From contig URMS01000002.1 in assembly GCA_900548975.1 (NCBI GenBank), forward strand, positions 1 through 64,000: a stretch of 64,000 nt of DNA, written 5' to 3'. This stretch comes from an uncultured Porphyromonadaceae bacterium (GTDB lineage Bacteria > Bacteroidota > Bacteroidia > Bacteroidales > Muribaculaceae). Positions 28,176 to 36,591 of the stretch are shown here, piece after piece. The notes below the pieces were generated by a model. The model was not told the origin of the DNA, searched no databases, and was given only the letters and a program-made list of their open reading frames with translations. The position numbers and the translations under genes are program-made. Each line of letters opens with the position of its first letter. Position 1 is the first letter of the stretch.

Positions 28176-29797
28176 TATTCGGTGATTACGCAGGCTACGC
28201 TGTCGCCGCTCTCTTCGGTTTCCCCGGCATGGCATTTGGGCGCGGGGGTATCGTTTAAGCGGTCGGAGATCGAACGGGACTGTTTCGATACGGCGATAAT
28301 TATCTTTATAATCTTGGCTACAACGCCCTCGTTGCCTCCGCCATCGATCTGAAGCCGCCCCTCGCTTTCAAAAGTCGCAGGGTCGGAATAGCCTGTGAGG
28401 AAAATATTATAGTCGAGTCCGAAGTCGCGCATCAGAGGATTATCGCGCTTTAAAACCATAGCCGACGCATTGCAATAGTTTTGGAAAGGCATTGCCGCCA
28501 CGCATGGATTGTCGTTGTCCTTGCCTATGGGTCTGTTGGATATCACGAGCATGCGGTCGGTGGCAGCCGCATACAAGGAGCCGCCGATCTGAGGAACCGT
28601 CATAGAAAGGCCGTCGGTGGTGTCGGTGTAAGGCAGATTGGCCATATCGAGCAGCGACCGTATATCATCGACAAGGCGGGAAGCCTTGCCTTCCTTGGTC
28701 TCGACGACGATGGTGGCGGAGAAACTGCCCATCACATCGCGGCCTTTCGAAATATCGGCTATCGACTGCAGGCCATTGTCCAGACCGAGGCCGAAAGCCA
28801 CAGTACCGTCAATGTTCTCGAGATACCCTTTCACCACCGAAAACACAGCACGCTCCGAACGGCGCATGCCCGCGGCGTCGGCCATAGTATCGAAACATTT
28901 ACCCCAGTCGATATTCTTAAGCACTATGCCGCCTACAAAAAACTCGGCGTCGTTCATATACTCCATAGCCTCGCCGCTGATATGCGTCGACAGGTCGGCC
29001 TCTCCCAATAACTCTTTGAGATCGCTCTCTGTGCCGTCGGGGATAAAGTAGCGGGCCTGCACTGTGGCGGCGTCGCCCCGAATATCGCTCTTAAGGCATA
29101 TCACGCCGGAGTACATTTTCTGCAGAGCCGGCGGCATGCCGTTTTTGCCGAGTTCCTGAATCATGATGTCGGACATCTTAAAGGCCACGCCCACAGCGTT
29201 GCAGTCGGCAATTTCGCGGCCGAAGTCGGTAGCGGCAAAGGACGATGCCGAAGCGTCGGCTATGAAGCGGGCTATATAGCCGACGGCGGTGTCGGCTTTA
29301 CTTCTGCCGTTGTAGAAATAGGCGTTGCCGCCTTTTTCGGCAATAATCATCCTTTCGGAAGGGTGCGAGTACACGCTGAGGCCGTTTTCATCGCTCACGC
29401 GCTCGAAGCCCTCGCCGGTAACGGTCTGCTCGAACTTCGCAGGGTCATCGAGAGTACATATTATTAATGTGTTGTCCAGAGTGGCGTCGCAGGCCAGAGC
29501 CAACACTTCGGTATCGGCGCCCGAACGGGCCAGAAGATCGTTGATTTCCTGAAGGTCTTTAAGATTCGACTCAGACAGCTCGGCCTTGAGATAGGGCGGC
29601 AACCCTATTCCGTCGGGGCCGAGAGTACCACCGGCCGATTCGACGACGGTGCGGAGATTGCCCACAACCACTACCGGAGTGTTCTCGGGAACGAGACTGA
29701 GAAGAGAGGCGCTTTTAGAGTCGCCTGTGCGGGCACACGCCGCCAGCATGACCAGAGCCACTGCGGCGAAGCACCATTGGAGAAGATGTTTTTTCAT
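28175..29797 (-). CDS. DUF4836-type lipoprotein
   Basis: A 540-residue protein. Residues 1-21 are a lipoprotein signal with lipobox LAAC, so the mature N-terminal Cys is probably acylated. The sequence matches my recollection of the Bacteroidota family DUF4836 (LSLVPENTPVVVVGNL near 33-48, GLPPYLKAELSES, ADTAVGYIARFI, VVETKEGKASRLVDDI). The function of the family is not known. Its stop TAA shares a base with the ATPase start, so lipoprotein, ATPase and permease are made together, hinting that this lipoprotein works with or is a client of the transporter. Upstream lies a duplicated 74-bp promoter block. Confidence 0.78.
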   Translation of the reverse strand: MKKHLLQWCFAAVALVMLAACARTGDSKSASLLSLVPENTPVVVVGNLRTVVESAGGTLGPDGIGLPPYLKAELSESNLKDLQEINDLLARSGADTEVLALACDATLDNTLIICTLDDPAKFEQTVTGEGFERVSDENGLSVYSHPSERMIIAEKGGNAYFYNGRSKADTAVGYIARFIADASASSFAATDFGREIADCNAVGVAFKMSDIMIQELGKNGMPPALQKMYSGVICLKSDIRGDAATVQARYFIPDGTESDLKELLGEADLSTHISGEAMEYMNDAEFFVGGIVLKNIDWGKCFDTMADAAGMRRSERAVFSVVKGYLENIDGTVAFGLGLDNGLQSIADISKGRDVMGSFSATIVVETKEGKASRLVDDIRSLLDMANLPYTDTTDGLSMTVPQIGGSLYAAATDRMLVISNRPIGKDNDNPCVAAMPFQNYCNASAMVLKRDNPLMRDFGLDYNIFLTGYSDPATFESEGRLQIDGGGNEGVVAKIIKIIIAVSKQSRSISDRLNDTPAPKCHAGETEESGDSVACVITE

Positions 29798-29817
29798 ATG
29801 AAAGTATTTGAATACCG

Positions 29818-30005
29818 CAAAAATACGAATAAGTCGAGTGCAAAACCAAATTTATTTGGGTTTGCCGAGCGTGAGTATTTAAGACTATTGTCAAAAATAC
29901 GAATAAGTCGAGTGCAAAACCAAATTTATTTGGGTTTGCCGAGCGTGAGTATTTAAGACTATTGTCAAAAATACGAATAAGTCGAGTAGACTACAGCCAA
30001 AAATA
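29818..30005 (-). repeat. Tandem 74-bp repeat carrying repeated promoter elements
   Basis: Two full copies (29818-29891 and 29892-29965) and the first 22 bases of a third (29966-29987) are identical. Each copy holds on the minus strand a -7 element TATTTTTG (29818-29825, 29892-29899, 29966-29973; a fourth octamer lies at 29998-30005). In the two full copies TTTG lies 21 bases upstream (29847-29850, 29921-29924). Each also holds a near-perfect 26-bp dyad around CCAAATTTATTTGG (29840-29865, 29914-29939). The block sits directly ahead of the DUF4836 operon. Confidence 0.85.
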
Positions 30006-30049
30006 CGCATATTTTTCCGGTCTGTGATGGAATTGGAGCCAAATATTGG

Positions 30050-30075
30050 AAAATATGTTGTATAACATGTTTTTT
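30050..30075. promoter_or_regulatory. Dyad AATATGTTGTATAACATGTT, possible operator
   Basis: ATGTT (30055-30059) and AACAT (30064-30068) form an inverted repeat ahead of the arabinose locus. A close relative (same core, same T-run) lies at 54964-54988, near the 3' end of the galactose operon. It could be a regulator site; a link to the Nudix regulator is untested. Confidence 0.35.
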
Positions 30076-30141
30076 TATTTGGAGACACGAAAAATGAGTG
30101 TTAATTTTACACCCAAAATTCTAACCCTTTATAACAAAACC

Positions 30142-31296
30142 ATGAAAGTACTTCCTCTCGCCGTTGTTTCGGCACTTGTGCTTGCCTCATGCGGCACCCG
30201 GACAGAGGCACCCGCACTGACCAAGTCGGGTCTCGACCCTCAGAATTTTTCTGCTGAATATCAAGGCGATTCCGTTGCCCTCTATACCCTTACCAATGCC
30301 AACGGCATGGAAGCGTGCATCACCAACTTCGGCGGCCGCATAGTATCGCTGAGCGTACCCGACGCCAAGGGCGACTTCCGCGACGTGGTGCTCGGCTTCG
30401 ACAGCGTGCAGGCATACTATCCCGAAAATAATCTCAGCGACTTCGGCGCTGCCATCGGCCGCTATGCCAACCGCATCAACCAGGGCCGTTTCGAGCTCGA
30501 CGACAGCGTATACCAGCTTCCCCGCAACAACTACGGCCACTGCCTCCACGGCGGTACCGACATGGGCACCCGCGGCTGGCAGTACCGTGTGTACACCGCA
30601 TCGCAGCCCAATGACAGCACCCTCGAGCTCACCATCGTATCGCCCGACGGCGACAACGGCTTCCCCGGCGAGGTAACAGCCACCGTCACCTACACCCTCA
30701 CCGCCGACAACGCCCTGGCAATAGCCTACAAGGCCACCACCAAGGCACCCACCATCATCAACATGACCAACCACTCCTACTTCAACCTTTCGGGCAACCC
30801 CGAGAACACGGTGCTTTCCGATTCGCTGTGGATCGATGCCGACAGCTTCACTCCCGTCGACAGCACATATATGACTCTGGGCACCATCGAGCCAGTGGAA
30901 GGCACACCGATGGACTTCACCGTGATGAAAGAAATCGGCCGCGATATAGAGGCCGAAAATATCCAGATAATCAACGGCAACGGCTACGACCACAACTGGG
31001 TGCTCCGCAACCCCGGCGACATGTCGAGCCCCAAACTGCGTCTGATATCGCCTGAATCGGGCATCGCCATGGACGTATACACCGACGAACCCGGCGTACA
31101 GGTATACACCGGCAACTTCCTCGACGGCACCGTTACCGGCAAGAAAGGCATCGTATACCAGCAGCGTACAGCCGTATGCCTTGAGACACAGCACTATCCC
31201 GACACCCCCAACAAACCCCAGTGGCCCACCGCCGTATTGCGTCCCGGCGAAACCTACACCAGCCACTGCACATACCGCTTCTCGACCGTGAAGTAA
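30142..31296 (+). CDS. Aldose 1-epimerase lipoprotein (mutarotase)
   Basis: A 384-residue exported mutarotase that interconverts alpha and beta sugar anomers. The ATG at 30142 is chosen because it gives a lipoprotein signal (MKVLPLAVVSALVLASC); the longer frame upstream has no such feature. Motifs of the GalM fold: GRYANRINQGRFEL, LHGG, the catalytic His in TNHSYFNLSG, GTPMDFT, GYDHNWVL and the catalytic Glu in AVCLETQHYPD. It leads an arabinose locus, so its natural substrate is likely L-arabinose released in the periplasm or at the cell surface, ready for the symporter encoded next. A stem-loop separates the two genes. A second, cytoplasmic-type GalM lies at 56064. Confidence 0.92.
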   Translation: MKVLPLAVVSALVLASCGTRTEAPALTKSGLDPQNFSAEYQGDSVALYTLTNANGMEACITNFGGRIVSLSVPDAKGDFRDVVLGFDSVQAYYPENNLSDFGAAIGRYANRINQGRFELDDSVYQLPRNNYGHCLHGGTDMGTRGWQYRVYTASQPNDSTLELTIVSPDGDNGFPGEVTATVTYTLTADNALAIAYKATTKAPTIINMTNHSYFNLSGNPENTVLSDSLWIDADSFTPVDSTYMTLGTIEPVEGTPMDFTVMKEIGRDIEAENIQIINGNGYDHNWVLRNPGDMSSPKLRLISPESGIAMDVYTDEPGVQVYTGNFLDGTVTGKKGIVYQQRTAVCLETQHYPDTPNKPQWPTAVLRPGETYTSHCTYRFSTVK

Positions 31297-31304
31297 GAAA
31301 TAAT

Positions 31305-31365
31305 GAGTTGAATGAGTTAAGATAATGGCTCTGATGGAAGGCTGTTATCTTAACTCCTTGAACTC
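31305..31365. repeat. Inverted repeat of the TTAAGATAA family
   Basis: Arms 31305-31325 and 31345-31365 pair over 21 bp with two mismatches (core GAGTTAAGATAA/TTATCTTAACTC), in the spacer between the mutarotase and the symporter. There is no U-run, so it is more likely an internal operon hairpin than a full terminator. Confidence 0.7.
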
Positions 31366-31428
31366 AAACCCATATCAACCCTAATCTTACGCCAAAAATA
31401 CCTTAACCAAAATAATACCTTAACCTTT

Positions 31429-33111
31429 ATGCAGTTACTCGACTGGATTGTCATAGCCCTGTTCTTTGTTGCCCTCATCGGCATCATCGTGTGGGTTGTA
31501 CGACAGAAGCAGAACAATGCCGCCGACTACTTCCTTGGCGGCAAGGACGCCACCTGGATCGCCATCGGTGCGTCGATCTTCGCATCGAACATCGGTTCGG
31601 AGCATCTTATCGGTCTTGCCGGCTCCGGTGCATCGTCAGGTATGGCGATGGCCCACTGGGAAATCCAGGGCTGGATGATTCTTATACTTGGCTGGGTCTT
31701 CGTGCCCTTCTATTCGCGCTCCATGGTTTATACCATGCCTGAATTCCTCGAAAAGCGATTCAACCCGCAGTCACGAACCATCCTCGCCACTATTTCGCTC
31801 ATCAGCTACGTGCTCACCAAGGTTGCCGTGACAGTGTACGCCGGCGGTCTGGTGTTCCAGCAGGTTTTCGGCATCGACAAACTCTGGGGCATCGACTTCT
31901 TCTGGATCGCCGCCATCGGCCTTGTGCTCATCACAGCCCTCTACACCATCTTCGGCGGTATGAAATCGGTGCTCTACACTTCGGTGCTTCAGACTCCCAT
32001 CCTGCTGCTCGGCTCGCTCATTATCCTGGTACTCGGTCTGAAAGAACTCGGCGGCTGGGACGAAATGATGCGCATATGCTCGAGTGTCGAGGTCAATGAG
32101 TACGGCGACACCATGGTCAACCTCATCCGCGACAACCGCGACGCCCAGTATCCCTGGCTCGGCGCTCTGATCGGTTCGGCCGTAATCGGTTTCTGGTACT
32201 GGTGTACCGACCAGTTCATTGTGCAGCGCGTCCTCTCGGGCAAAAATGAAAGAGAAGCCCGCCGCGGTACCATCTTCGGCGCATACCTCAAGCTGCTGCC
32301 CGTGTTCCTCTTCCTCATCCCCGGCATGATCGCATTCGCCCTTCACCAGAACATGGGCGACTTCCTGCCCATGCTCCCCAACGGCACCCCCAACTCCGAC
32401 GCCGCCTTCCCCACTCTGGTGGCCAAGCTGCTTCCCGCCGGTGTCAAGGGTCTGATCGTGTGCGGTATCCTCGCCGCCCTCATGAGTTCGCTGGCTTCGC
32501 TGTTCAACTCGTCGGCAGCCCTCTTCACCATCGACTTCTATCAGCGCCTCAAACCTAAGACCGATCCCAAGAAACTTGTCCGCATCGGTCAGGTAGCCAC
32601 CGTTGTTATCGTGGTTCTCGGCATACTCTGGATTCCGGTGATGCGTTCGGTGGGCGATGTGCTCTATCTCTATCTGCAGGATGTGCAGTCGGTACTCGCC
32701 CCGGGTATCGCGGCCGCCTTCCTTATCGGTATCCTGTGGAAGCGCGCCTCGGCTCTGGGCGGCATGTGGGCCCTTCTGTCGGGCCTTATAGTAGGTCTCA
32801 CCCGTCTGTGCGCCAAGATCTACTACAGCAATGCCGGCGCATCGGCCGATCCGAGCCTGTTCCAGACCGTTTTCTATGACTGCAACTGGCTCTTCTTCTG
32901 TGGCTGGATGCTCGTGTTCTGCCTCGCTATCGGCGTGATAGTGTCGCTGTGCACCCCCGCACCCTCCGAAGAGAAAATCCGCGGTCTGGTATTCGGCACC
33001 TCCACTCCCGAACAGCGTGCCGTCACACGCGCCAGCTGGAACCACTGGGATGTAATCCACTCGGTTATCATCCTCGGTATCACCGTTGCCTTCTATATCT
33101 ACTTCTGGTAA
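31429..33111 (+). CDS. Sodium/sugar symporter (SSS family), probably for arabinose
   Basis: A 560-residue inner-membrane transporter of the solute:sodium symporter family (SGLT/vSGLT type), with about 14 hydrophobic helices. Diagnostic stretches: AADYFLGGKDATWIAIGAS at ~32-50, ASNIGSEHLIGLAGSGASSG at ~52-71, MPEFLEKRFN at ~103-112 and the sodium-site region ALMSSLASLFNSSAALFTIDFY at ~350-371. The gene lies between the mutarotase and the arabinose regulator and enzymes, so L-arabinose is the likely cargo, by context. A 162-bp MITE-like element begins 11 bases after the stop. Confidence 0.92.
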   Translation: MQLLDWIVIALFFVALIGIIVWVVRQKQNNAADYFLGGKDATWIAIGASIFASNIGSEHLIGLAGSGASSGMAMAHWEIQGWMILILGWVFVPFYSRSMVYTMPEFLEKRFNPQSRTILATISLISYVLTKVAVTVYAGGLVFQQVFGIDKLWGIDFFWIAAIGLVLITALYTIFGGMKSVLYTSVLQTPILLLGSLIILVLGLKELGGWDEMMRICSSVEVNEYGDTMVNLIRDNRDAQYPWLGALIGSAVIGFWYWCTDQFIVQRVLSGKNEREARRGTIFGAYLKLLPVFLFLIPGMIAFALHQNMGDFLPMLPNGTPNSDAAFPTLVAKLLPAGVKGLIVCGILAALMSSLASLFNSSAALFTIDFYQRLKPKTDPKKLVRIGQVATVVIVVLGILWIPVMRSVGDVLYLYLQDVQSVLAPGIAAAFLIGILWKRASALGGMWALLSGLIVGLTRLCAKIYYSNAGASADPSLFQTVFYDCNWLFFCGWMLVFCLAIGVIVSLCTPAPSEEKIRGLVFGTSTPEQRAVTRASWNHWDVIHSVIILGITVAFYIYFW

Positions 33112-33122
33112 TCAAACACTAA

Positions 33123-33284
33123 GAGAGTGTTTGAATTTAACTTTATGAAATCTTTAGAGGTCTTTCCGGCCGGTTCTGAGCTTTCATTCAGTCATTATGG
33201 AACCCCATAATTCCTTCATTCAATCTCAAAACATTCTCGGAAAGCTTCTCTAAATCTTATCATAAGTCAATTTCAAACATTCTC
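33123..33284. mobile_element. MITE-like 162-bp inverted-repeat element with TAA flanks
   Basis: The two halves are imperfect inverted copies over about 80 bases. The ends read GAGAGTGTTTGAA (33123-33135) and TTCAAACATTCTC (33272-33284), and further matches (TTATG, TTTAGAG, CTTTCCG, ATTATGG) run to the centre. TAA stands immediately outside both ends (33120-33122 and 33285-33287), as expected of a three-base target duplication. No transposase is encoded. It sits inside the arabinose locus between the symporter and regulator genes. Confidence 0.65.
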
Positions 33285-33289
33285 TAAAA

Positions 33290-33335
33290 GCCGGGATAAC
33301 GGCCGGAATACCGTTATCGCGCCTGTTATCCCGGC
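33290..33335 (+). promoter_or_regulatory. Alternative stem-loops just upstream of the arabinose regulator
   Basis: Outer stem GCCGGGATAAC (33290-33300)/GTTATCCCGGC (33325-33335), 11 bp perfect. The competing inner stem is GATAACGG (33295-33302)/CCGTTATC (33311-33318), 8 bp perfect. The two cannot form together. The element ends 23 bases before the ATG at 33359. It may act as an attenuator, terminator or protein-binding dyad. Confidence 0.55.
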
Positions 33336-33358
33336 CTTTCAATCCTTTCCAATATACA

Positions 33359-34036
33359 ATGAGCGCTTACTATACAAGAAACGACAGACTCTACGTGGCC
33401 GTCGACTGCGTTATATTCGGCCTTGACCACGGCCGCCTGTGCCTTCTGCTGACTAAGCGCAATTTCGAGCCCGAAGCCGGCAAATGGTCGCTCATGGGCG
33501 GCTTCGTAGGCCGCGAGGAAAGCGTCGACGACGCTGCCGCACGCGTGCTGCGCGAACTCACGGGCCTCACCCGGGTGTACATGCACCAGGTAGGCACGTT
33601 CGGGGCCGTAGACCGCGACCCCGGCGAACGCGTGGTGTCGGTGGCATACAGCGCCCTGGTCAACATCGCCGACGTCGACAGCGCGGCCGTTGAAGATCAC
33701 AACGCGCACTGGCTGCCCCTCGACGAGCTTCCCGAACTCGGCTTCGATCACCCTATGATGATATCGCGGGCCCTCGACTCGCTGCGGCGGAAATTCGCCG
33801 TCGAGCCTGTGGCTTTCCGGCTTCTGCCTCCGTTGTTTACCCTCTCCCAGCTACAGGCTCTCTACGAGACAGTGCTCGGCGAGGAAATAGACAAGCGCAA
33901 CTTCCGCAAACGCGTGGCCGAAGTCGAGTCCATAGTGGCCACCGACAGCATCGACAAGACCGGCTCGCGACGCGGCGCCCGGCTCTATCGTTTCGACAAT
34001 ACCATATATACCAACAATCTACGATTCAAGATATAA
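33359..34036 (+). CDS. araR: Nudix-family transcriptional regulator of arabinose use (AraR type)
   Basis: A 225-residue protein with an N-terminal Nudix fold (about 8-140) and a C-terminal winged-helix DNA-binding domain (about 150-225), the arrangement of NrtR/AraR regulators in Bacteroidota. The Nudix box begins GGFVGREESVDDAAARVLREL but continues TGLT, lacking the EE pair needed to bind catalytic metal, so it should bind a ligand rather than hydrolyse one. In Bacteroides, L-arabinose or a derivative is the effector of such regulators. Here the gene is coupled by a one-base overlap (TAATG) to araD. Its DNA sites in this window are not proven. Confidence 0.85.
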   Translation: MSAYYTRNDRLYVAVDCVIFGLDHGRLCLLLTKRNFEPEAGKWSLMGGFVGREESVDDAAARVLRELTGLTRVYMHQVGTFGAVDRDPGERVVSVAYSALVNIADVDSAAVEDHNAHWLPLDELPELGFDHPMMISRALDSLRRKFAVEPVAFRLLPPLFTLSQLQALYETVLGEEIDKRNFRKRVAEVESIVATDSIDKTGSRRGARLYRFDNTIYTNNLRFKI

Positions 34037-34725
34037 TGCTCGAAGAACTTAAAGAAAAAGTATTTCGTGCCAACATGAGCCTGGTTGAGCACGGCCTGGT
34101 GATTTTCACCTGGGGCAATGTATCGGGCATCGACCGCGAGAAAGGTCTCGTGGTCATCAAGCCCAGCGGCGTAAGCTACGACACCATGAAGGCTTCCGAC
34201 ATGGTGGTGGTGAGCCTGGCCGACGGTTCTGTGGTCGAAGGCTCGCTCCGTCCGTCCTCCGACACTCCCACCCATCTGGCGCTCTACCGCGCGTTTCCCG
34301 AAATCGGCGGTGTGGTACACACCCACTCCACCTACGCCACCGCATGGGCCCAGGCCGGTATCGACCTGCCCAATATCGGCACCACGCATGCCGACTATTT
34401 CCACAACGACATCCCCTGCACACGCGATATGACAGTAGCCGAGGTCGAAGGCGACTATGAGCTCGAGACCGGCAACGTAATCGTGGAGCGCTTTATCGGC
34501 ATGAACCCCGTGCACACACCCGGCGTACTGGTGAAGAACCACGGTCCCTTCAGCTGGGGCAAGACTCCGGCCGAAGCCGTGCACAATGCCGTGGTGATGG
34601 AGCAGGTGGCCAAGATGGCATTCGTGGCATTCCAGGTGAATCCCGGCCTTACCATGAATCCTCTCCTTGTCGAGAAGCATTTCTCGCGCAAACACGGCCC
34701 CAACGCCTATTACGGACAGAAATAG
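34036..34725 (+). CDS. araD: L-ribulose-5-phosphate 4-epimerase
   Basis: A 229-residue class II aldolase-type zinc enzyme converting L-ribulose 5-phosphate to D-xylulose 5-phosphate, the last step of arabinose catabolism before the pentose phosphate pathway. Visible: WGNVSGIDRE near 27-36, KPSGVSYD, the metal histidines in GGVVHTHSTYATAWA (~93-107), the TTHADYFHNDIPCT segment and the third His in VLVKNHGPFSWG (~160-171). Length is normal. The start shares a base with the stop of the Nudix regulator. An AT-rich 108-base spacer (34726-34833) with no gene separates it from araA. Confidence 0.95.
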   Translation: MLEELKEKVFRANMSLVEHGLVIFTWGNVSGIDREKGLVVIKPSGVSYDTMKASDMVVVSLADGSVVEGSLRPSSDTPTHLALYRAFPEIGGVVHTHSTYATAWAQAGIDLPNIGTTHADYFHNDIPCTRDMTVAEVEGDYELETGNVIVERFIGMNPVHTPGVLVKNHGPFSWGKTPAEAVHNAVVMEQVAKMAFVAFQVNPGLTMNPLLVEKHFSRKHGPNAYYGQK

Positions 34726-34833
34726 GCGGTTAAGCTGTTAGGCTGACGGGCTGACATGCTGAGAATTCTCAATTCTCCATTATTAATTATTAATTCAAAA
34801 TTCATAATCCATAATTCTTAATTCATAAATACT

Positions 34834-36369
34834 ATGAGCGTTTTCTCTAACTACGAAGTGTGGTGGGTCACCGGTGCCCAGCTCCTATATGGCGGCGATG
34901 CCGTCGTGGCTGTCGACAGCCACTCCAAAGAAATGGTCGAAGGTCTCAACAAATCGGGCCGTCTGCCCGTGAAGGTGGTCTACAAAGGCACTGCCAATTC
35001 CTCGAAAGAGGTTGCCGACATAATGAAGGCAGCCAACAACTGCGACGCCTGCATCGGTGTAATCACCTGGATGCACACATTCTCGCCCGCCAAGATGTGG
35101 ATCCACGGTCTGCAGCAGCTCAACAAGCCCCTGCTCCACTTCCACACCCAGTATAACGCCGAAATACCCTGGGACACCATGGACATGGACTTCATGAACC
35201 TCAACCAGAGTGCTCACGGCGACCGCGAATTCGGCCATATCTGCGCCCGCATGCGTCTGCGCCGCAAGGTAGTTGTCGGCCACTGGACCGATCCCGTTGC
35301 CCAGAACCACATCGCCGTATGGCAGCGCGTGGCCGCTGCATGGGCCGACAGTCAGGACATGCTCATCCTCCGATTCGGCGACCAGATGAACAACGTGGCC
35401 GTGACCGACGGCGACAAGGTCGAAGCCGAGCAGCGCATGGGCTACCATGTGGACTACACTCCCGTGAGCGAAGTCATGGAGTACTTCAAGAAAGTGACCG
35501 ACGCCGACACCGACGCTCTCGTGGCCACCTATTTCGCCGAATACGCCCACGCTCCCGAACTCGAGGACAAGAGCACCGAAGGCTACCGCAAGGTATGGAA
35601 CTCCGCCAAGGCCGAACTCGCCCTCCGCGCCATCCTCAAAGCCAAAGGCGCCAAGGGCTTCACCACTAACTTCGACGATCTCGGCACCGCCGACATCAAT
35701 GATCCCAAATTCGTAGGCTTCGACCAGATTCCCGGCCTCGCTTCGCAGCGTCTCATGGCCGAGGGCTATGGCTTCGGTGCCGAAGGCGACTGGAAGAGCG
35801 CCGCTCTCTACCGCTCGGTATGGGTAATGAGCCAGGGTCAGGGCTGCTCCTTCCTCGAGGACTACACCCTCAACTTCGACGGTGCCAACAGCTCCATCCT
35901 GCAGGCACACATGCTCGAGGTTTGCCCCCTCATCGCCGCCGAAAAGCCCCGTCTGGAAGTTCACTTTCTCGGCATAGGCATCCGCAAGAGCCTCACCGCA
36001 CGCCTCGTCTTCACCTCGAAGCCCGGCGCAGGCATCACAGCTACCGTTGTCGACCTGGGCAACCGCTTCCGCCTCATTGTCAACGATGTTGAGTGCATCG
36101 AACCCAAGCCCCTGCCCAAACTCCCCGTGGCTTCGGCACTGTGGATTCCCATGCCCAACTTCGAAGTGGGTGCAGGCGCATGGATTCTCGCCGGCGGCAC
36201 ACACCATTCCTGCTTCTCCTACAAGCTCACAGCCGAGTACTGGCAGGACTACGCCGAAATCGCAGGCATCGAAATGGTACGCATCAGCAAGGACACCACC
36301 ATCGAGAACTTCAAGAACGAGCTCCGCTGGAACGAGGTCTACTACATGCTCAATAAATCGCTCTGCTAA
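34834..36369 (+). CDS. araA: L-arabinose isomerase
   Basis: A 511-residue enzyme converting L-arabinose to L-ribulose. The N-terminus (YEVWWVTGAQLLYGGDAV) and the segments CIGVITWMHTFSPAKMWI and LLHFHTQYNAEIPW are highly characteristic. Candidate manganese-binding glutamates are in LMAEGYGFGAEGDW (E310) and SFLEDYTLNFDG (E342), with histidines further on (HFLGIG and HHSCFS). It belongs to the same plus-strand locus as araD and araB. A 222-base spacer with strong inverted repeats separates it from araB. Confidence 0.97.
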   Translation: MSVFSNYEVWWVTGAQLLYGGDAVVAVDSHSKEMVEGLNKSGRLPVKVVYKGTANSSKEVADIMKAANNCDACIGVITWMHTFSPAKMWIHGLQQLNKPLLHFHTQYNAEIPWDTMDMDFMNLNQSAHGDREFGHICARMRLRRKVVVGHWTDPVAQNHIAVWQRVAAAWADSQDMLILRFGDQMNNVAVTDGDKVEAEQRMGYHVDYTPVSEVMEYFKKVTDADTDALVATYFAEYAHAPELEDKSTEGYRKVWNSAKAELALRAILKAKGAKGFTTNFDDLGTADINDPKFVGFDQIPGLASQRLMAEGYGFGAEGDWKSAALYRSVWVMSQGQGCSFLEDYTLNFDGANSSILQAHMLEVCPLIAAEKPRLEVHFLGIGIRKSLTARLVFTSKPGAGITATVVDLGNRFRLIVNDVECIEPKPLPKLPVASALWIPMPNFEVGAGAWILAGGTHHSCFSYKLTAEYWQDYAEIAGIEMVRISKDTTIENFKNELRWNEVYYMLNKSLC

Positions 36370-36591
36370 TCCGCAGTTTCGCTTCTCGAAACTGACGAGT
36401 TTAAGGAGTTTATAAAGTTGAATAAGTTAAGATAAATGAACTTTAGGGCCAAAGTCTGAAGAGTTTATACAATAGAAAAGTTAAGATAATGGCATAGTCC
36501 GTCGTTTAGAGACAATACTATTATCTTAACTTTTTAAACTTATTACTTTTTCGACCACCATTTAAACCAATTATCCACAGAACTAAATACC
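36370..36591 (+). repeat. Spacer with 15-bp perfect TTAAGATAAT stem-loop
   Basis: No gene is present. AAAAGTTAAGATAAT (36476-36490) pairs perfectly with ATTATCTTAACTTTT (36520-36534) around a 29-base loop. A further copy of the core, GTTAAGATAA, lies at 36426-36435. On the plus strand the stem ends in a short T-run, so it may attenuate read-through from araA into araB. The same core occurs at 31305-31365, near 56026 and near 58210. Confidence 0.7.

Noticed and set aside
29891..30088. Small minus-strand open frame across the 74-bp repeats
   Set aside because: It is formed by the tandem promoter repeat itself and has no protein features.
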